Assembly (NCBI GenBank): GCA_003550325.1
Contig: QKWP01000435.1
Location: 165,733 to 229,732 of the forward strand
DNA: 64,000 nucleotides
Direction: 5' to 3'
From: Gigaspora rosea
Lineage: Eukaryota > Glomeromycota > Glomeromycetes > Diversisporales > Gigasporaceae
Part shown: piece after piece, positions 1 through 10,342 of the stretch
Layout of the letters: each line of letters starts with the position of its first letter
Numbering within the stretch: position 1 is the stretch's first letter
The notes under the pieces: model-generated
Seen by the model: only the letters and a program-made list of their open reading frames with translations
Databases searched by the model: none
Told to the model about the DNA's origin: nothing
Position numbers and translations under genes: made by a program

Positions 1-1
1 G

Positions 2-187
2 ACGGAGTTTGCCAGAGTGGCCTCTAAAGTTCGCTAATGATCAAGCCTTTTGTTCAGACGGGAGTTACTAGATGATGATAAGGATAATTTCGATTATCTG
101 ACAAAATGGTGAATTATATGCTGCTGCAGCTGTGGCGTGGACATCGACCATTAGCGAACTTTAGAGGGGTCGCCCTGGCAAACTCGT
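2..187. mobile_element. Short foldback element (MITE-like)
   Basis: Imperfect inverted repeats of about 38 bp lie at 2-39 and 149-187; both contain gagtttgccag and ctctaaagttcgctaatg. The two arms enclose about 110 bp with no ORF. No target duplication can be checked on the left because the window starts here. Superfamily not assigned. Confidence 0.65.
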
Positions 188-531
188 ATGGCATACAAAC
201 TCGCGCAATCGTGTAATCAAATAAATTTCTTTAAATTTAACCTCTTTCTTATTTTATTCTTATTTTAGTAATTATTTTAGATTGAAAAAAATCGCACCAC
301 TACTTCTACTAAAGAAGAAGCTTTTGAATTGTGACAAATCTCGCGTGTAGAGAACACTGACAAGTGTACCTCCTAGTGGTTATGTTTAGTTGACAAATTC
401 AGTGAAATTATAAACGGTAAAAGTGACAAATGCGAAAGAATCAACTTTAATGATGTTATGTGTTTTACGAAAGATTTTTATTCTTCCTAGCCATACTAAT
501 TGTTGTTTTAAATATTCTGTAATCAGTCTTT
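188..531. other. Intergenic, no gene seen
   Basis: AT-rich sequence with stops in every frame and no repeat that I recognise. Confidence 0.5.
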
Positions 532-753
532 ATGATGTATGGTAGAAAATGTGCAAATTGCAATCAACATAATATTTCATCAGCTTGATATCAAACATAT
601 GATCCTCAAAAAAAAAACACAAGGATGGATAAGTAAAAATAAGGATGTCGATGATTGTATCAAAGAATTTCAATCACAAAATATGAAGATCTTACCGAAT
701 GGATTCCTTTTAATAGATTAGATAATATTCAAAAATTGGTGTTAGATTTTTAG
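532..753 (+). pseudogene. Relic of a Glomeromycotina-type protein kinase N-terminus
   Basis: From the ATG at 532 the sequence encodes YGRKCANCNQHNISSA, then a stop (TGA) where the family usually has Trp, then YQTYDPQK. After a +1 shift it continues GWISKNKDVDDCIKEFQ, and after another shift EWIPFNRLDNIQK. I recognise this from memory as the segment just before the kinase domain in the very large Rhizophagus kinase family, where a CxxC...CxxC zinc-ribbon-like motif precedes the catalytic domain. The first CxxC pair is kept; the second pair has become Tyr/Tyr. The kinase domain itself (glycine loop, VAIK lysine, HRD, DFG) is absent: a stop at 751-753 follows and AT-rich sequence continues. One nonsense change and at least two frameshifts make it a dead fragment. 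Family assignment is by recall only. Confidence 0.6.
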
Positions 754-1189
754 CAAGCTCATTAGGTGATGTACTATATGTTGTGAAGGGCTCTGCACTA
801 AGCTATTTTCTTTTATTTGTTTACTTTAGGGGTTTTTCCATTTGTTTATATCGTTACGATAGTACTATATCTCCTATTTCTAAGATGTAGATAAAGGAAT
901 CGGCATAGCCACAAATAGAATAAGCATTGTGCCGCAGCGATTTGCTGTTTGAAGCACATGCTAGCTGCGCATGCCAGAGCCACAAGTTGGTTTCTGCCTG
1001 TGGCGTTTCGCTGCTAATATTTGTTTATTACCCCCTTTTTTAAACAATGTGTATAGCCGAGTATTTGTACTGATAATATTATGGTACTGGCACATATAAC
1101 TTTACCCCTGGCATAAACGAAAAGCCCGCATCGCCCCAAGTACGCCTCGAGGCATAGAAATTTGCCTCTAACTTTCGCTTGAAGAAAGT
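754..1189. other. Intergenic, no gene seen
   Basis: No open frame of note. A GC-richer patch at about 930-1010 contains alternating gc/tg words such as catgctagctgcgcatgcc, without a clear inverted repeat partner nearby. Confidence 0.4.
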
Positions 1190-1740
1190 ATAGTCATTGT
1201 GAGTCGGAGACGGATCTATAAAATTAAATAGAGTTAGTAAATGTAATCTAGAATTCATGTATTTATTAAAAGGGTAAAAAGTATATAAACCCTCCCTTTT
1301 CGTCTCAATAAAGGATAGCTCAGAAAGAGTTCGAATTTGAGTAACTTGGTTAGATTAAATGTTGTAGAGTGATAACCTTCGAAATTAGAGTAGAAGTGTT
1401 ATCATTAGTAATTGTTATAAATTGTTAGTAGCATAAACCAAGAATTACACCCCCGATACGTAAATTTGTATCAGATAATCCCGTGATCACGTGACACCGT
1501 AAAGTCACTTAACGATCAATTTCCTGCTTCGCTACAGCAAGACCCAAGGAACCTCGAGACCCGGACCAAATCAACCACGCCTCTTTCTGCCTGCCAATTC
1601 GAGGATCTAGAGTCTTGCACGCCTGTAGGACATTGTTTAGATTAGTTAGTAGTGTTGTTAGTGTATTTTAGTATAAAGACCGACAGCTTAGCCCGCCACA
1701 ATGTACACATGTAAGGAAAGAATATATATGGTCTCGTACA
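1190..1740 (+). repeat. LTR-like block, copy 1
   Basis: This block shares ordered segments with 59830-60720: the motif ccttttcg followed by tcaataaag (here about 1299-1315, there about 59908-59925), then gatcacgtga, then a longer stretch from about 1550 to 1655 that includes gacccggaccaaatcaacca. TATA-like and AATAAA-like words upstream fit the U3/R region of an LTR. No TG...CA ends or target duplication could be fixed, and no internal retroelement sequence is attached, so a solo LTR is inferred. A diverged non-LTR repeat is the alternative. Confidence 0.4.
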
Positions 1741-2616
1741 TCGCACATAATTATATTTAAAATGCTAATTATGTAGTTCTCAAAATTTATTAAATATTTT
1801 AAAACAAGTTTTTATTATTTTATTATATGTAGCTTATTTAATTAATATATAATGCGTGATATAAATTCTACTGATGAAATTATGAGCACTGAAGTTATAA
1901 ATAAATTCGAGCTTACAATAATTCAAACGACAATCAAAAATTGGGAATATATTAATGTCGATTAAAGCATTGATGGAATTATCACCAATAAAACCACAAG
2001 TTCATCACCAGATATTTGCAGAAGATTAAAGGTCAGTATTATGTATGGAAATGAAAGGTTGTTGCCGCTCGTTTATGGCCCACCTGTACTGGAGTAGGTT
2101 TTTGCTGTGCCTTATCGAAGTGACAATCTTAGTTTATTACCACGGCTCTTTGTTTGCAGTACTAGCTCATAAACGTGTCGGGTGAACACTGAGTTGGCAA
2201 TAATCTTTTGCGTTAGTCCATTATGATGAGCAAAAATTAAGTGTAATAAGCAGCATAATATAAGACTATGTTTGTTTTACCAATTATTTATTAAATTTTT
2301 TCTTTCATTATAGAATATGTCGACTTGAATTTAACGAGCACAGCTCAGATGCCAAGGTAACATTTTATATGTTATCATTATTCTATTATTATCTCTTAAT
2401 ATCAGAGCAAATTTACCTTGAATTTAACTATAAAATGCTTCTGATTTACTTTTTAAAAAAATTTATATATTTAAATAAAAGTTTTTTTTTAGAATAAATT
2501 TTAAAAAATTTGAATTATGTATATATATCAAAAAATGTACAAATTTTTTTTTAATTATTAAAAGTAAATAATTTATAATTTCTTAACAAATTTTTTAAAT
2601 ATTAGTTTCAAATCTA
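1741..2616. other. Intergenic with one tiny ORF
   Basis: An ATG-initiated 37-codon frame runs 1852-1965 (+) and ends in TAA; it matches nothing I know. The stretch 2440-2616 is extremely A/T rich. No other signal. Confidence 0.35.
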
Positions 2617-2922
2617 TTATTTATAATGTATATAATATATCATATGTATTTTAATTAACACACATCTTAATATAGCATATAATTTATTACGTAATATACT
2701 ATCTACGTCTAATTTATTTAATAACATTGTAGAAACAGAAACTTGGAAGTTCTGTGAATTTCTTGCATTGTTGGAAGCTTTCACTTCTTTTAATTGGCCA
2801 ATTAAATCATCATAATCCTCTTCGTAATGGTTACACTTTTGACAAGGCGTAGTTCGCCGCTTTCTGTAATTTGGGAAGTACAACCGAATTTCTTTCGCGG
2901 AGGTCTTCACGAGACATACCAT
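2617..2922 (-). CDS. Hypothetical protein, 101 aa
   Basis: A true ATG at 2922 opens a 101-codon frame ending at 2617. The protein begins MVCLVKTSAKEIRLYF, has one CxxC (TPCQKC, about residues 26-31) followed by NHYEEDYDDLIGQLKEV, and becomes hydrophobic and low complexity at the C-terminus. The first 70 residues have balanced composition; the last 30 look like read-through into AT-rich DNA. I recognise no domain. It could be a first exon, a relic, or chance. There is no neighbouring gene within a kilobase to give context. Confidence 0.25.
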   Translation of the reverse strand: MVCLVKTSAKEIRLYFPNYRKRRTTPCQKCNHYEEDYDDLIGQLKEVKASNNARNSQNFQVSVSTMLLNKLDVDSILRNKLYAILRCVLIKIHMIYYIHYK

Positions 2923-3271
2923 AGTTATTCATGGTAATTTTATTTTTTAATATAATATATACCATTTAATAATAAAATCGAATTGCTTTAATTTTATTTA
3001 ATTAACTAGGCGCTTGAGTTGCTTAAAGGGAGCTAGAAATAAATGAATATATTGAATGTGTTAATATATAATATATTTAGAGATGAACAAGATTTTTTTT
3101 ATTTATTGCTGCTGATTATTGTTTTAAAATTTAAAACATAATTCTATTATATAAAAAAACATATTTTTAGTGTGTTTGTTGATTTTGGGTTTAGAATAGT
3201 TTGTTTGAAAATTATGTGAGTCTAAAATTTTTTTTTATTTCTGAAGTTTGTTTTTATTAATTAAACAAGTA
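2923..3271. other. Intergenic, no gene seen
   Basis: AT-rich, with homopolymer T runs; nothing supported. Confidence 0.4.
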
Positions 3272-4323
3272 TAATGTTGTTAGTCGAAATACTTAATTTA
3301 GTCAACTATTTAGGCAATTAGTGTCTAAATATATTTCGACATGGCATTATTTTTTTTTCGAAATGTCAAAAGTCTAAATTTGCCTAAATGTCTAAATAGT
3401 AGACTAAATAAATAATATGTGACTAAATGTCTAAATAGTTAACTAAATATAATACTATATGACTAAATGTAAGATTCTATTTAATTATAGCGCTTTGCAA
3501 AAAGTGTGACCCTGTGATTTACATGGTGATGATGGTGGAAAATTTTAATTCCCTATTGATCATTATTTTCATCAAAAACGTCTATGTTTTATCCGAAATT
3601 ATTAAAATTCTTCAAGAATTGAAAATAAGCTCTGGTATAGCTTTAAAACAACCAAAAAACTTTGTACATTGCTTTATATTATTTGTAAAACCTAAAAACT
3701 TACAGTATTAAATAATAAAAAATAGAATCTAATCAGGCACTCAATACAAGAAATAACTATAAATATTTAGAATTCGATCATCAATTCTAAAATGATTTTG
3801 AAGTTTCGATCATCGATTTTGATTTTAAGAATCGATTTGCATCCCTACTTCGTGATATTTACATACAGTTCTGCGGCTGCAATGGCAGTGCAGGGACCTG
3901 AAACAGATGCTGCAAGATGACGCCCTGATTCTCTTTAGCTATATGGGCGTATGTTAGACATCTTTCTTATGCTTGTGTTTTCATGTAGTTTAGGACCTTG
4001 GGGTTTAGAAAATTTTAGAACTGAGAGGTCAGTAGTTTATACATGAGTTGATTGGTATGGGTTCAAATAATTAGTCCTAGACTTTTTAGTCCTAGACTAG
4101 AGGTATTGATGTTAAAGTATGAACACTAGAGCTTGTTTGGATAGCAAACCTTGTTTTTTCATATTATTTCTTAATTTAGACATTTCGATATTATTTAGAC
4201 ATTTCGACATTATTTAGACATTTCGGCATAATTTAGGATTTCAATAATATTTAGACATTTCAGCAGCCTAAATATCAAATGTTGAAATATTTCTACAAGC
4301 ATAAAACAATTTCGGCTAACAAT
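3272..4323. mobile_element. 1.05-kb TIR element with 12-bp flanking direct repeat
   Basis: The left end (taatgttgttagtcgaaat) is an imperfect inverted match to the right end (atttcggctaacaat). Subterminal regions carry opposite-strand copies of tgtctaaat / atttagacatttcg: several at 3305-3475 and several at 4176-4262. The element is flanked by the perfect 12-bp direct repeat attaaacaagta (3260-3271 and 4324-4335). A 65-codon frame at 3514-3711 lies inside but shows no known domain. Such clustered subterminal repeats and a long duplication are known in some cut-and-paste families; I do not assign one. Confidence 0.55.
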
Positions 4324-4335
4324 ATTAAACAAGTA

Positions 4336-5476
4336 CAAATTTTTTTTGTAAATATTTAGTAGTAAATTATTTTGTAATTAAGTAGATTTTATTTAAATTT
4401 TTTGACTATGAGAGAGGGGTGACAAATACAGAATTTAGATGGTTTTGGTTTAATAAATGTTACAGAATTAAGGTTAAGAAGGTTAAGGATGATCAATGAT
4501 CAATCAAATTAAGGTGAGAGATAATTTAGATATCAAAATATCATTGTGGCTCATAAATATTACTGTAATAACATTAGGTCTTAAGGTTGTTTTAGTAGCT
4601 TGGATTTTTGTAAATAGGTTTTTGTTGGTAGTTTAAATAACATTATTTATATAATTCTCCTAATGGTTATTGTAATCATTAATATTATTAGCGATTATTA
4701 TATGATTAAGGGCAGAATTAAATAATGCGGGTAATTAACTTTACAATAGAATGGATTAATTGTTGATAAATCAGAGTTTAAAGGTTTAATTAATTTACAT
4801 AAGGTCATTTGATCTTTTTGTTTAATTTGGATATATTAAGTGGTGTTCAAAGTTTGGGTTACAAGTCAAAATTAAGGAAAAACTTTACTTAGTATAACAA
4901 GTTTTTTCCGGATTCAAGATAAACTCAACAAATGTTTTATTATTATTATTTTTGGTAAAGTGAAATTGCCTCAGAGTTAACAATTTTAGTATAATTTTAT
5001 TATATTCTAATTTAAGCTTAATTATATATTATAATTGTAAGAAAGTTTTGTTATAGATTTTTTACAGTATTTTCTGATGAATTTATGATAATTTTATTTG
5101 TTGACTCATTCTTTAAGTAAATAAGCAATTAATTTTTTTTACAAGATATTGATTAGAATTATATTTTTTGGTACTATTTTGTTTTGCCTTTATGAGTTAA
5201 TTGAATAGAAACAAAATTATGTAATTCTGATTTAAAATTTTGTAGTTGTTTAATTTTTAGTAAGATTTTTTTATATATTAATTTGTTTTTTTTATTGTAT
5301 TAAGTATATTTATTATATTACAAAGTAATTTAACAACCTTTATTATATATAGGATATTGTTGGAATAGTGTGAATTGTGTAATAAAGTTTTTTATGAAAT
5401 TTTGATATTTGTATTTTTAAATTAATTTCTTGTATGTTTATTAAAATAGGTAGTAAGTTTTTTTAATAATTTCTTG
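4336..5476. other. Intergenic, very AT-rich, no gene seen
   Basis: Long T-rich plus-strand sequence without an ORF above background and without a recognised repeat. Confidence 0.5.
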
Positions 5477-5478
5477 TA

Positions 5479-5876
5479 TGGTGCTGGAAGCCTATACTAG
5501 ACAATAAAATAGGGTAACTTTGAAATGCATCATCTTTTTATAGAGACAATATTTTTAAAAGATATTTGGCAAACTTGTAGAGCTTATCATAGCGAACAAA
5601 GTTACAGATCAGATTTTTAAAATGTTGCCTTTATAAAAAGTTATAGTACTCTAAAGTTTATTAAAATTGAAACACATAGTAATTACATATAATGCAATAG
5701 TAATCTTTAAAATGCATCAACTTTTTATACAGAAGGTTTTCAAAAAAAATATTTGGCATAGTTATAGAGCTTATATTCCTTTATAAAGTTACTGGTCAGT
5801 TTTTTAAAAAACCTTTTGTACAAAAACTATAGCGATTTAAAAATTAAAATGTGTTGAGTATATGCTTCCAGTACTA
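5479..5876. mobile_element. Tc1/mariner-like MITE with TA target duplication
   Basis: Termini tggtgctggaagcctatac and its imperfect inverse ending gcttccagtacta are flanked by TA on both sides (5477-5478, 5877-5878). Inside are two direct, diverged copies of a block that starts aaatgcatc and includes ctttttata, at about 5524 and 5709, each partly self-complementary. TA duplication is typical of the Tc1/mariner superfamily. No ORF. Confidence 0.6.
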
Positions 5877-5878
5877 TA

Positions 5879-6561
5879 GTAATTTATAAATAAAGTATAA
5901 TAGTATTAATATTGACTAATTTAATCACATTGGTTTCTATGGAAACTTAATTTGCAGATAAAATTTAAAAATTTATTTTGGATGGTTTCAAATTCATAAG
6001 GTGAAATAAAATTCTTTTGGTTAAATGTTTAGATTTGTATATAAATAACAATAATTCAATATTTATTAATTTATTCACTTACTTTGGTAAATAAAACAGA
6101 ATTTCTGTTTTATTTTTTTATAATAATTTAATATATATTAGAATGATTTTATTTATAATTTTAACTAAATTATATAAAAGTCTGATAATTCAAATACAAA
6201 TTGATTTGCTTTACTTATTTGAGGTTGTTATTGAAAGAGCAAGTTGTGTTATAGAATTTTTATAGTAACATATGATAGTTATTGTATTAATTTGAATACA
6301 AATTAAGTTAACTAATATTGGAATAGTGAGTAAGTTATATATTTGTTTTGCAATTTGTAATTTTGATATTTTTATTAAAATTAAACTAATTTAATCTTTT
6401 AGTTTAAATAATAAAGAAATTTATAATAATATTATTTTAAATTGTTTGGTTTTAGTAGATTGATTCTTGATAGTGATTATGATTGATTTTAATTAGTTTT
6501 TTATTTGTTACTCTGCATTAGTCATTTATTTTTGTTATTATTGTTAATAATAATTTACTAA
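5879..6561. other. Intergenic, AT-rich, no gene seen
   Basis: No coding or repeat signal above background. Confidence 0.45.
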
Positions 6562-6563
6562 TA

Positions 6564-8108
6564 TGGGCTGGTGCAAAAACCTAGATACACAACTACTAAA
6601 AATTTTCATTGTCTACATATAAAAGTTTTTATATATAAACAATTTTTTATACCAAATAAAGTAGGTTTGAGCTATCTTTTTATATATTTTTTATTATTAT
6701 TTAATAGAGATTTTATTGAGTAATAATTTTTATAAAAATTCAATTTTTTTTGAAAAAAAGCATTCTTTTCAGTAAAAAATTGTTTTCGCCACCAATATGC
6801 AACTTTAAAGGTTTGTACTAAGCAAGCACATTGCCAAAGATATGCTGAATATACAGTTAAAATTTTAGCTTAATTGAATTATTAGTTGTTAAAATATGAA
6901 TTTTTAAAATTTATTTTTAATTTACTATATTTCACAAAATTACTATAGTAAATTTCGCACAATTTTTGTGTTACATAGTAAATTGATAATAAATTTTAAA
7001 AATTTATATTTTAATAACTACTAATTCAATTAAGCTAAAATTTTAACTATATATTTAGCATACATATAGCAAGCTAGTTAATTACAGTCAGACCTCTCTA
7101 TAGTCACACCCTATATAGTCACATTTCTATATAAGTACCCAATATTGTGCAACGGACTTAAAACATAGTAAAAAACCTCATTATAGTCACAAATCACCTA
7201 TAATCACTATCACAAAAAAATTTGATCTTTTATCAATTTTATTAATAAAAAACCCTTGTTATAATCACAAATTTTGACTAAATATAGATTATACCATCTG
7301 ATTGGCCAATATTTATATTTATGTTTATTTAAAATATTCTATTAAAAATTCTTAAAGGTTTGACAACAAATAACTTTTGATGCAGTGGCCCGATTTGGAT
7401 GAAACAACTACCAAAATGTTTGTCTCGATAAGACGATTCTAATGAGCCTAAGATCACTAAAATCCAACCACAGGCTCCTGTGATCGTTAAGGATTTGTGT
7501 CACTTCACATATTTGAGAATTGACTAAATTTAACATCTAAATAAAAAATCTTAATGATCTTAGCATTTTGTAGCTAAATTTGGACGATTTTAGACTCTTT
7601 AGAATTGTCTCATTGAGTCAAACACTTGTCATTTTATCCAAATTGGGCCACTGGATTAAAAGATTTTCACTATCAAACATTTTAAATTTTTTAATAGTAT
7701 TTCAAATATTCGCAAATATATTACTTATTGGCCTTTGGTCATGTGACTATGACAAGGTATTTTATTTATAGTCACATCTCTATACAATCACCAAAATGGG
7801 GCACGACCAACTTGTGATTATAGAGAGGTCTGACTGTAATTTAAACTTATAATGTTGTATATTAGTGGCAAAAATAATTTTTTTTTGAAAAGAATGCTTT
7901 TTTTTAAGAAAAAATTGAATTTTTTTAAAAAATTATAACTCAATAAAATCTCTATTAAATAATAATAAAAAATGTATTAAAAGATAGCTCAAAACCTACT
8001 TTATTTGGTATAAAAAAATTGTAAATAAATAGCTTATATATAAAAACTTTTATATATTGACAATGAAAATTTTTAGTAGTCGTGTATCTATGTTTTTGCA
8101 TCAGTCTA
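6564..8108. mobile_element. Tc1-like non-autonomous element with ~255-bp inverted repeats
   Basis: The arms 6564-6815 and 7855-8108 are inverted copies over about 250 bp. The outer part reads tgggctggtgcaaaaac then ctagatacac on the left and the matching inverse on the right; the CAAAA...GATACAC pattern resembles Tc1-family ends. TA flanks both sides (6562-6563, 8109-8110). A second, inner palindrome is centred near 6945. The element is interrupted by the pogo-like MITE at 7085-7836, so its own length is about 790 bp. No transposase remains. Confidence 0.7.
7085..7836. mobile_element. Pogo/Tigger-like MITE, 752 bp, nested
   Basis: Ends are cagtcagacctctctatag on the left and the inverse ctatagagaggtctgactg (with changes) on the right, flanked by TA (7083-7084, 7837-7838). 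The CAGTC...CTCTCTATA terminus is typical of pogo/Tigger elements. The interior is also self-complementary: cagtggcccgatttggat near 7384 pairs with atccaaattgggccactg near 7637. A 63-codon frame inside is chance. It sits inside the Tc1-like element 6564-8108 and therefore inserted later. Confidence 0.75.
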
Positions 8109-8127
8109 TATTGATGTTTAAAATATT

Positions 8128-9142
8128 TTTTTTGTGTCAAAGTTCCCACTTTGGGTGAGAGTTTATTTAATCAAGCCTGTGGATCAAGGGCGCCTCTTTG
8201 GGCGCACCTACAATTGAATTACATTGAATGAGAGTACAACTAGCCACACGTACAACTTTTGGTTGTCTAATTTAAGAAGTCCGCCCGAAGGTTCTACACT
8301 AGTTGCTATACCTACAACCTGACTAGGGGATTGCCTATTTAAACCCTCTGGTCCTAGCTTCGCATATCAATCCTACTTGTGATCACTGGTACAGCCCTCC
8401 GATATATTAGTCAGTCGAAGACAGTCCCGGATGCTACCTACATCCCCTTAGAACTAATTTATTCTCGCGAGTAAACTTGGTAGAGCAGTTCCTGTCCCAC
8501 ACAGGTATTACCTACACTTCAGTAACTTACGCATTCACCGAGGCAAGCAACTTGCAGTCAGGGGATACCCAACTGCTACCATTACCTACTTCTGCCCTTA
8601 TAAGGTTCGCTCCAACCCGGTACCCACCATTACTTTCCTACCGGTGCTTTACCGTTTTCCCAGACTTCCAATCCAGTTGGCCCAGAAGGGTTGATCTACC
8701 CGGCATTAGGTGCCATTATGGTTTTTCTCCCCTTGGTCCCCAATTCCTCAACATGGGTCCTTTTCCTCCGGTGCGACTCCGGCGGCCAGGTTGGTAGACC
8801 TTGTCCCCAAGGACAACGTCCGGTTCCCTGGTTTCAGTCCAATATTCCAGTTTTGGTTAGTACCGTTGAAGATCAGAGCTACCTCCTTACTCGGGACTTG
8901 CCAAATGGGTTTCTGTTTCTCCGGTTCCTTGGATTTGTCTGTGTCAAGAGACACAACTTCGCCCGAAAGCTCCCATTCAAGATGGTAACCAAGGACTACA
9001 GGTGATGTACCCAACCGATCGACAAGAAACAGTTACCGGAACACAGGTCTATTTTTCCAAAAGCGTCACCAGTGGGATTTGAACTCAAGACCTGCTACTT
9101 GGGGGTAACAACTTACCAACTTCCCTAAGTCGCCACACCATC
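8128..9142 (-). mobile_element. tRNA-headed SINE-like retroposon, ~1 kb, full length
   Basis: Read on the minus strand, it starts with a tRNA-like head at about 9137-9065. The A-box-like segment is tggcgacttagggaagttgg (plus 9117-9136) and the B-box-like segment is gagttcaaatccc (plus 9074-9086). It ends near 8128 with cactttgggtg-type sequence followed by an A-rich tail. A perfect 15-bp target duplication, gatgtttaaaatatt, flanks it (8113-8127, 9143-9157). The GC content is visibly higher than the surroundings. A 5'-truncated copy lies at 23266-23610. An internal pol III promoter, A tail and TSD indicate SINE-type retroposition, but 1 kb is long for a SINE. Open frames in both strands at 8477-9014 start only at TTG and are not credible genes. 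Confidence 0.75.
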
Positions 9143-9158
9143 GATGTTTAAAATATTA

Positions 9159-9779
9159 AATAATTATTATTTTATTTTTTTTTAATAAAATATAATAATT
9201 TTGTGAAGTAAAAAAATCCTGGCATTATATTTAATAAGAGTTTATGGTAAAGTGAAGTTTTTGTTTTAATTTGATGAGGGTTATTTTTTTTGATTCATGT
9301 TTATTATTGTAGACAAAAATTACTATATTTTAATAGGACTATTTAACAGAATTTTAAGTTTAATAGTTATTTTGTGGTTTATTTGATTGTTTTGTACTTT
9401 ATTGTATGATATGTGACTATTTTATTTATGTAAGTATAAATATTACATAAATATAATTATATTATTTTATTAATTTTTATTTGGTATTTTTTAGTTAATA
9501 TAGTTTTTATTTGATTTATAAATTGAGTAGTATAACAGATAAAGGATTGAATATTTGATATGAAAAAAATGTTGTAGCTTTTTTAATAATTATATAAGAT
9601 TTTGGGGTTTTTTGATTTTTTAGTTAATTTATTTTTGATTAATTTATTGGATTGATTGAATTCTGAATAGAGGTCTTTTAAGTATATTTAATTGTTTTGA
9701 TATTATTTTTTGTTAAAAAATGAAATATAATTTTATATGGATTGGTTTAAAAAAGTTCTTAATCCATTATTACTTAATA
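9159..9779. other. Intergenic, AT-rich, no gene seen
   Basis: Possible 3' flank of the adjacent Helitron (its 3' terminus should lie here), but I could not find a hairpin followed by CTRR on the minus strand. Confidence 0.4.
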
Positions 9780-10200
9780 AAATTAATCATTCATATTTGG
9801 TAATTATTTCTGGATCAGTTTTTATACTATTTGGGTTAAATGAAGTAATATCTAGTGAACTCTATAATGGGGCTCGGCTAAGTACAACATATGCTTGACC
9901 ATAGGCAAACATTTGTTCATCAATGCCAACAAAAATATTTGGTATAGTTAATCCTTGTGTTTTATGTACTGTAAGTGCAAATGCATTTTGAAGTAGAAAT
10001 TGACGTCAACTTGCTGGTATGCTATTTAAAAAAATCATTTTGTTATTTTTTTTATAGTTGCTGTTAATATTTGTTAAGAAGTTGGAAACATAACTGTGAC
10101 TTATTTTCATCTTCTAAATTAGTAACAACTCCAATTGATCCATTACAAAGTCCATGTTCAAATAGAGTATTGTCCATAACATAACATAAGCACCTTTTTG

Positions 10201-10342
10201 CTGTGATGTTAAATGATCTCAAAATGACCTTCAAATAACCTCAAATGACCTCAAATGACCTCAATTTTATTATGAATTTTAGTCTGAAATGACCTAGGTC
10301 ATTTGAAAAAAAGTCAAATGACCAGGTCATTTAACATCACTG
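10201..10342. mobile_element. hAT-like MITE, 142 bp, inside the Helitron helicase
   Basis: Starts ctgtgatgttaaatga and ends tcatttaacatcactg. It is flanked by a perfect 8-bp duplication cctttttg (10193-10200, 10343-10350). The interior has repeated aaatgacc words, as in hAT subterminal regions. On the minus strand it interrupts helicase coding right after LILQKG, which explains why the frame 10869-10327 stops. Confidence 0.85.

Noticed and set aside
8477..9014. Overlapping frames of 88-106 codons on both strands
   Set aside because: The longest start at TTG, they overlap each other on both strands, and they lie wholly inside the GC-rich retroposon 8128-9142. Lack of stops follows from base composition.
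9065..9137. A functional tRNA gene
   Set aside because: The A and B boxes are recognisable, but the acceptor stem is imperfect, there is no terminator right after it, and it is the head of a retroposon with TSD.
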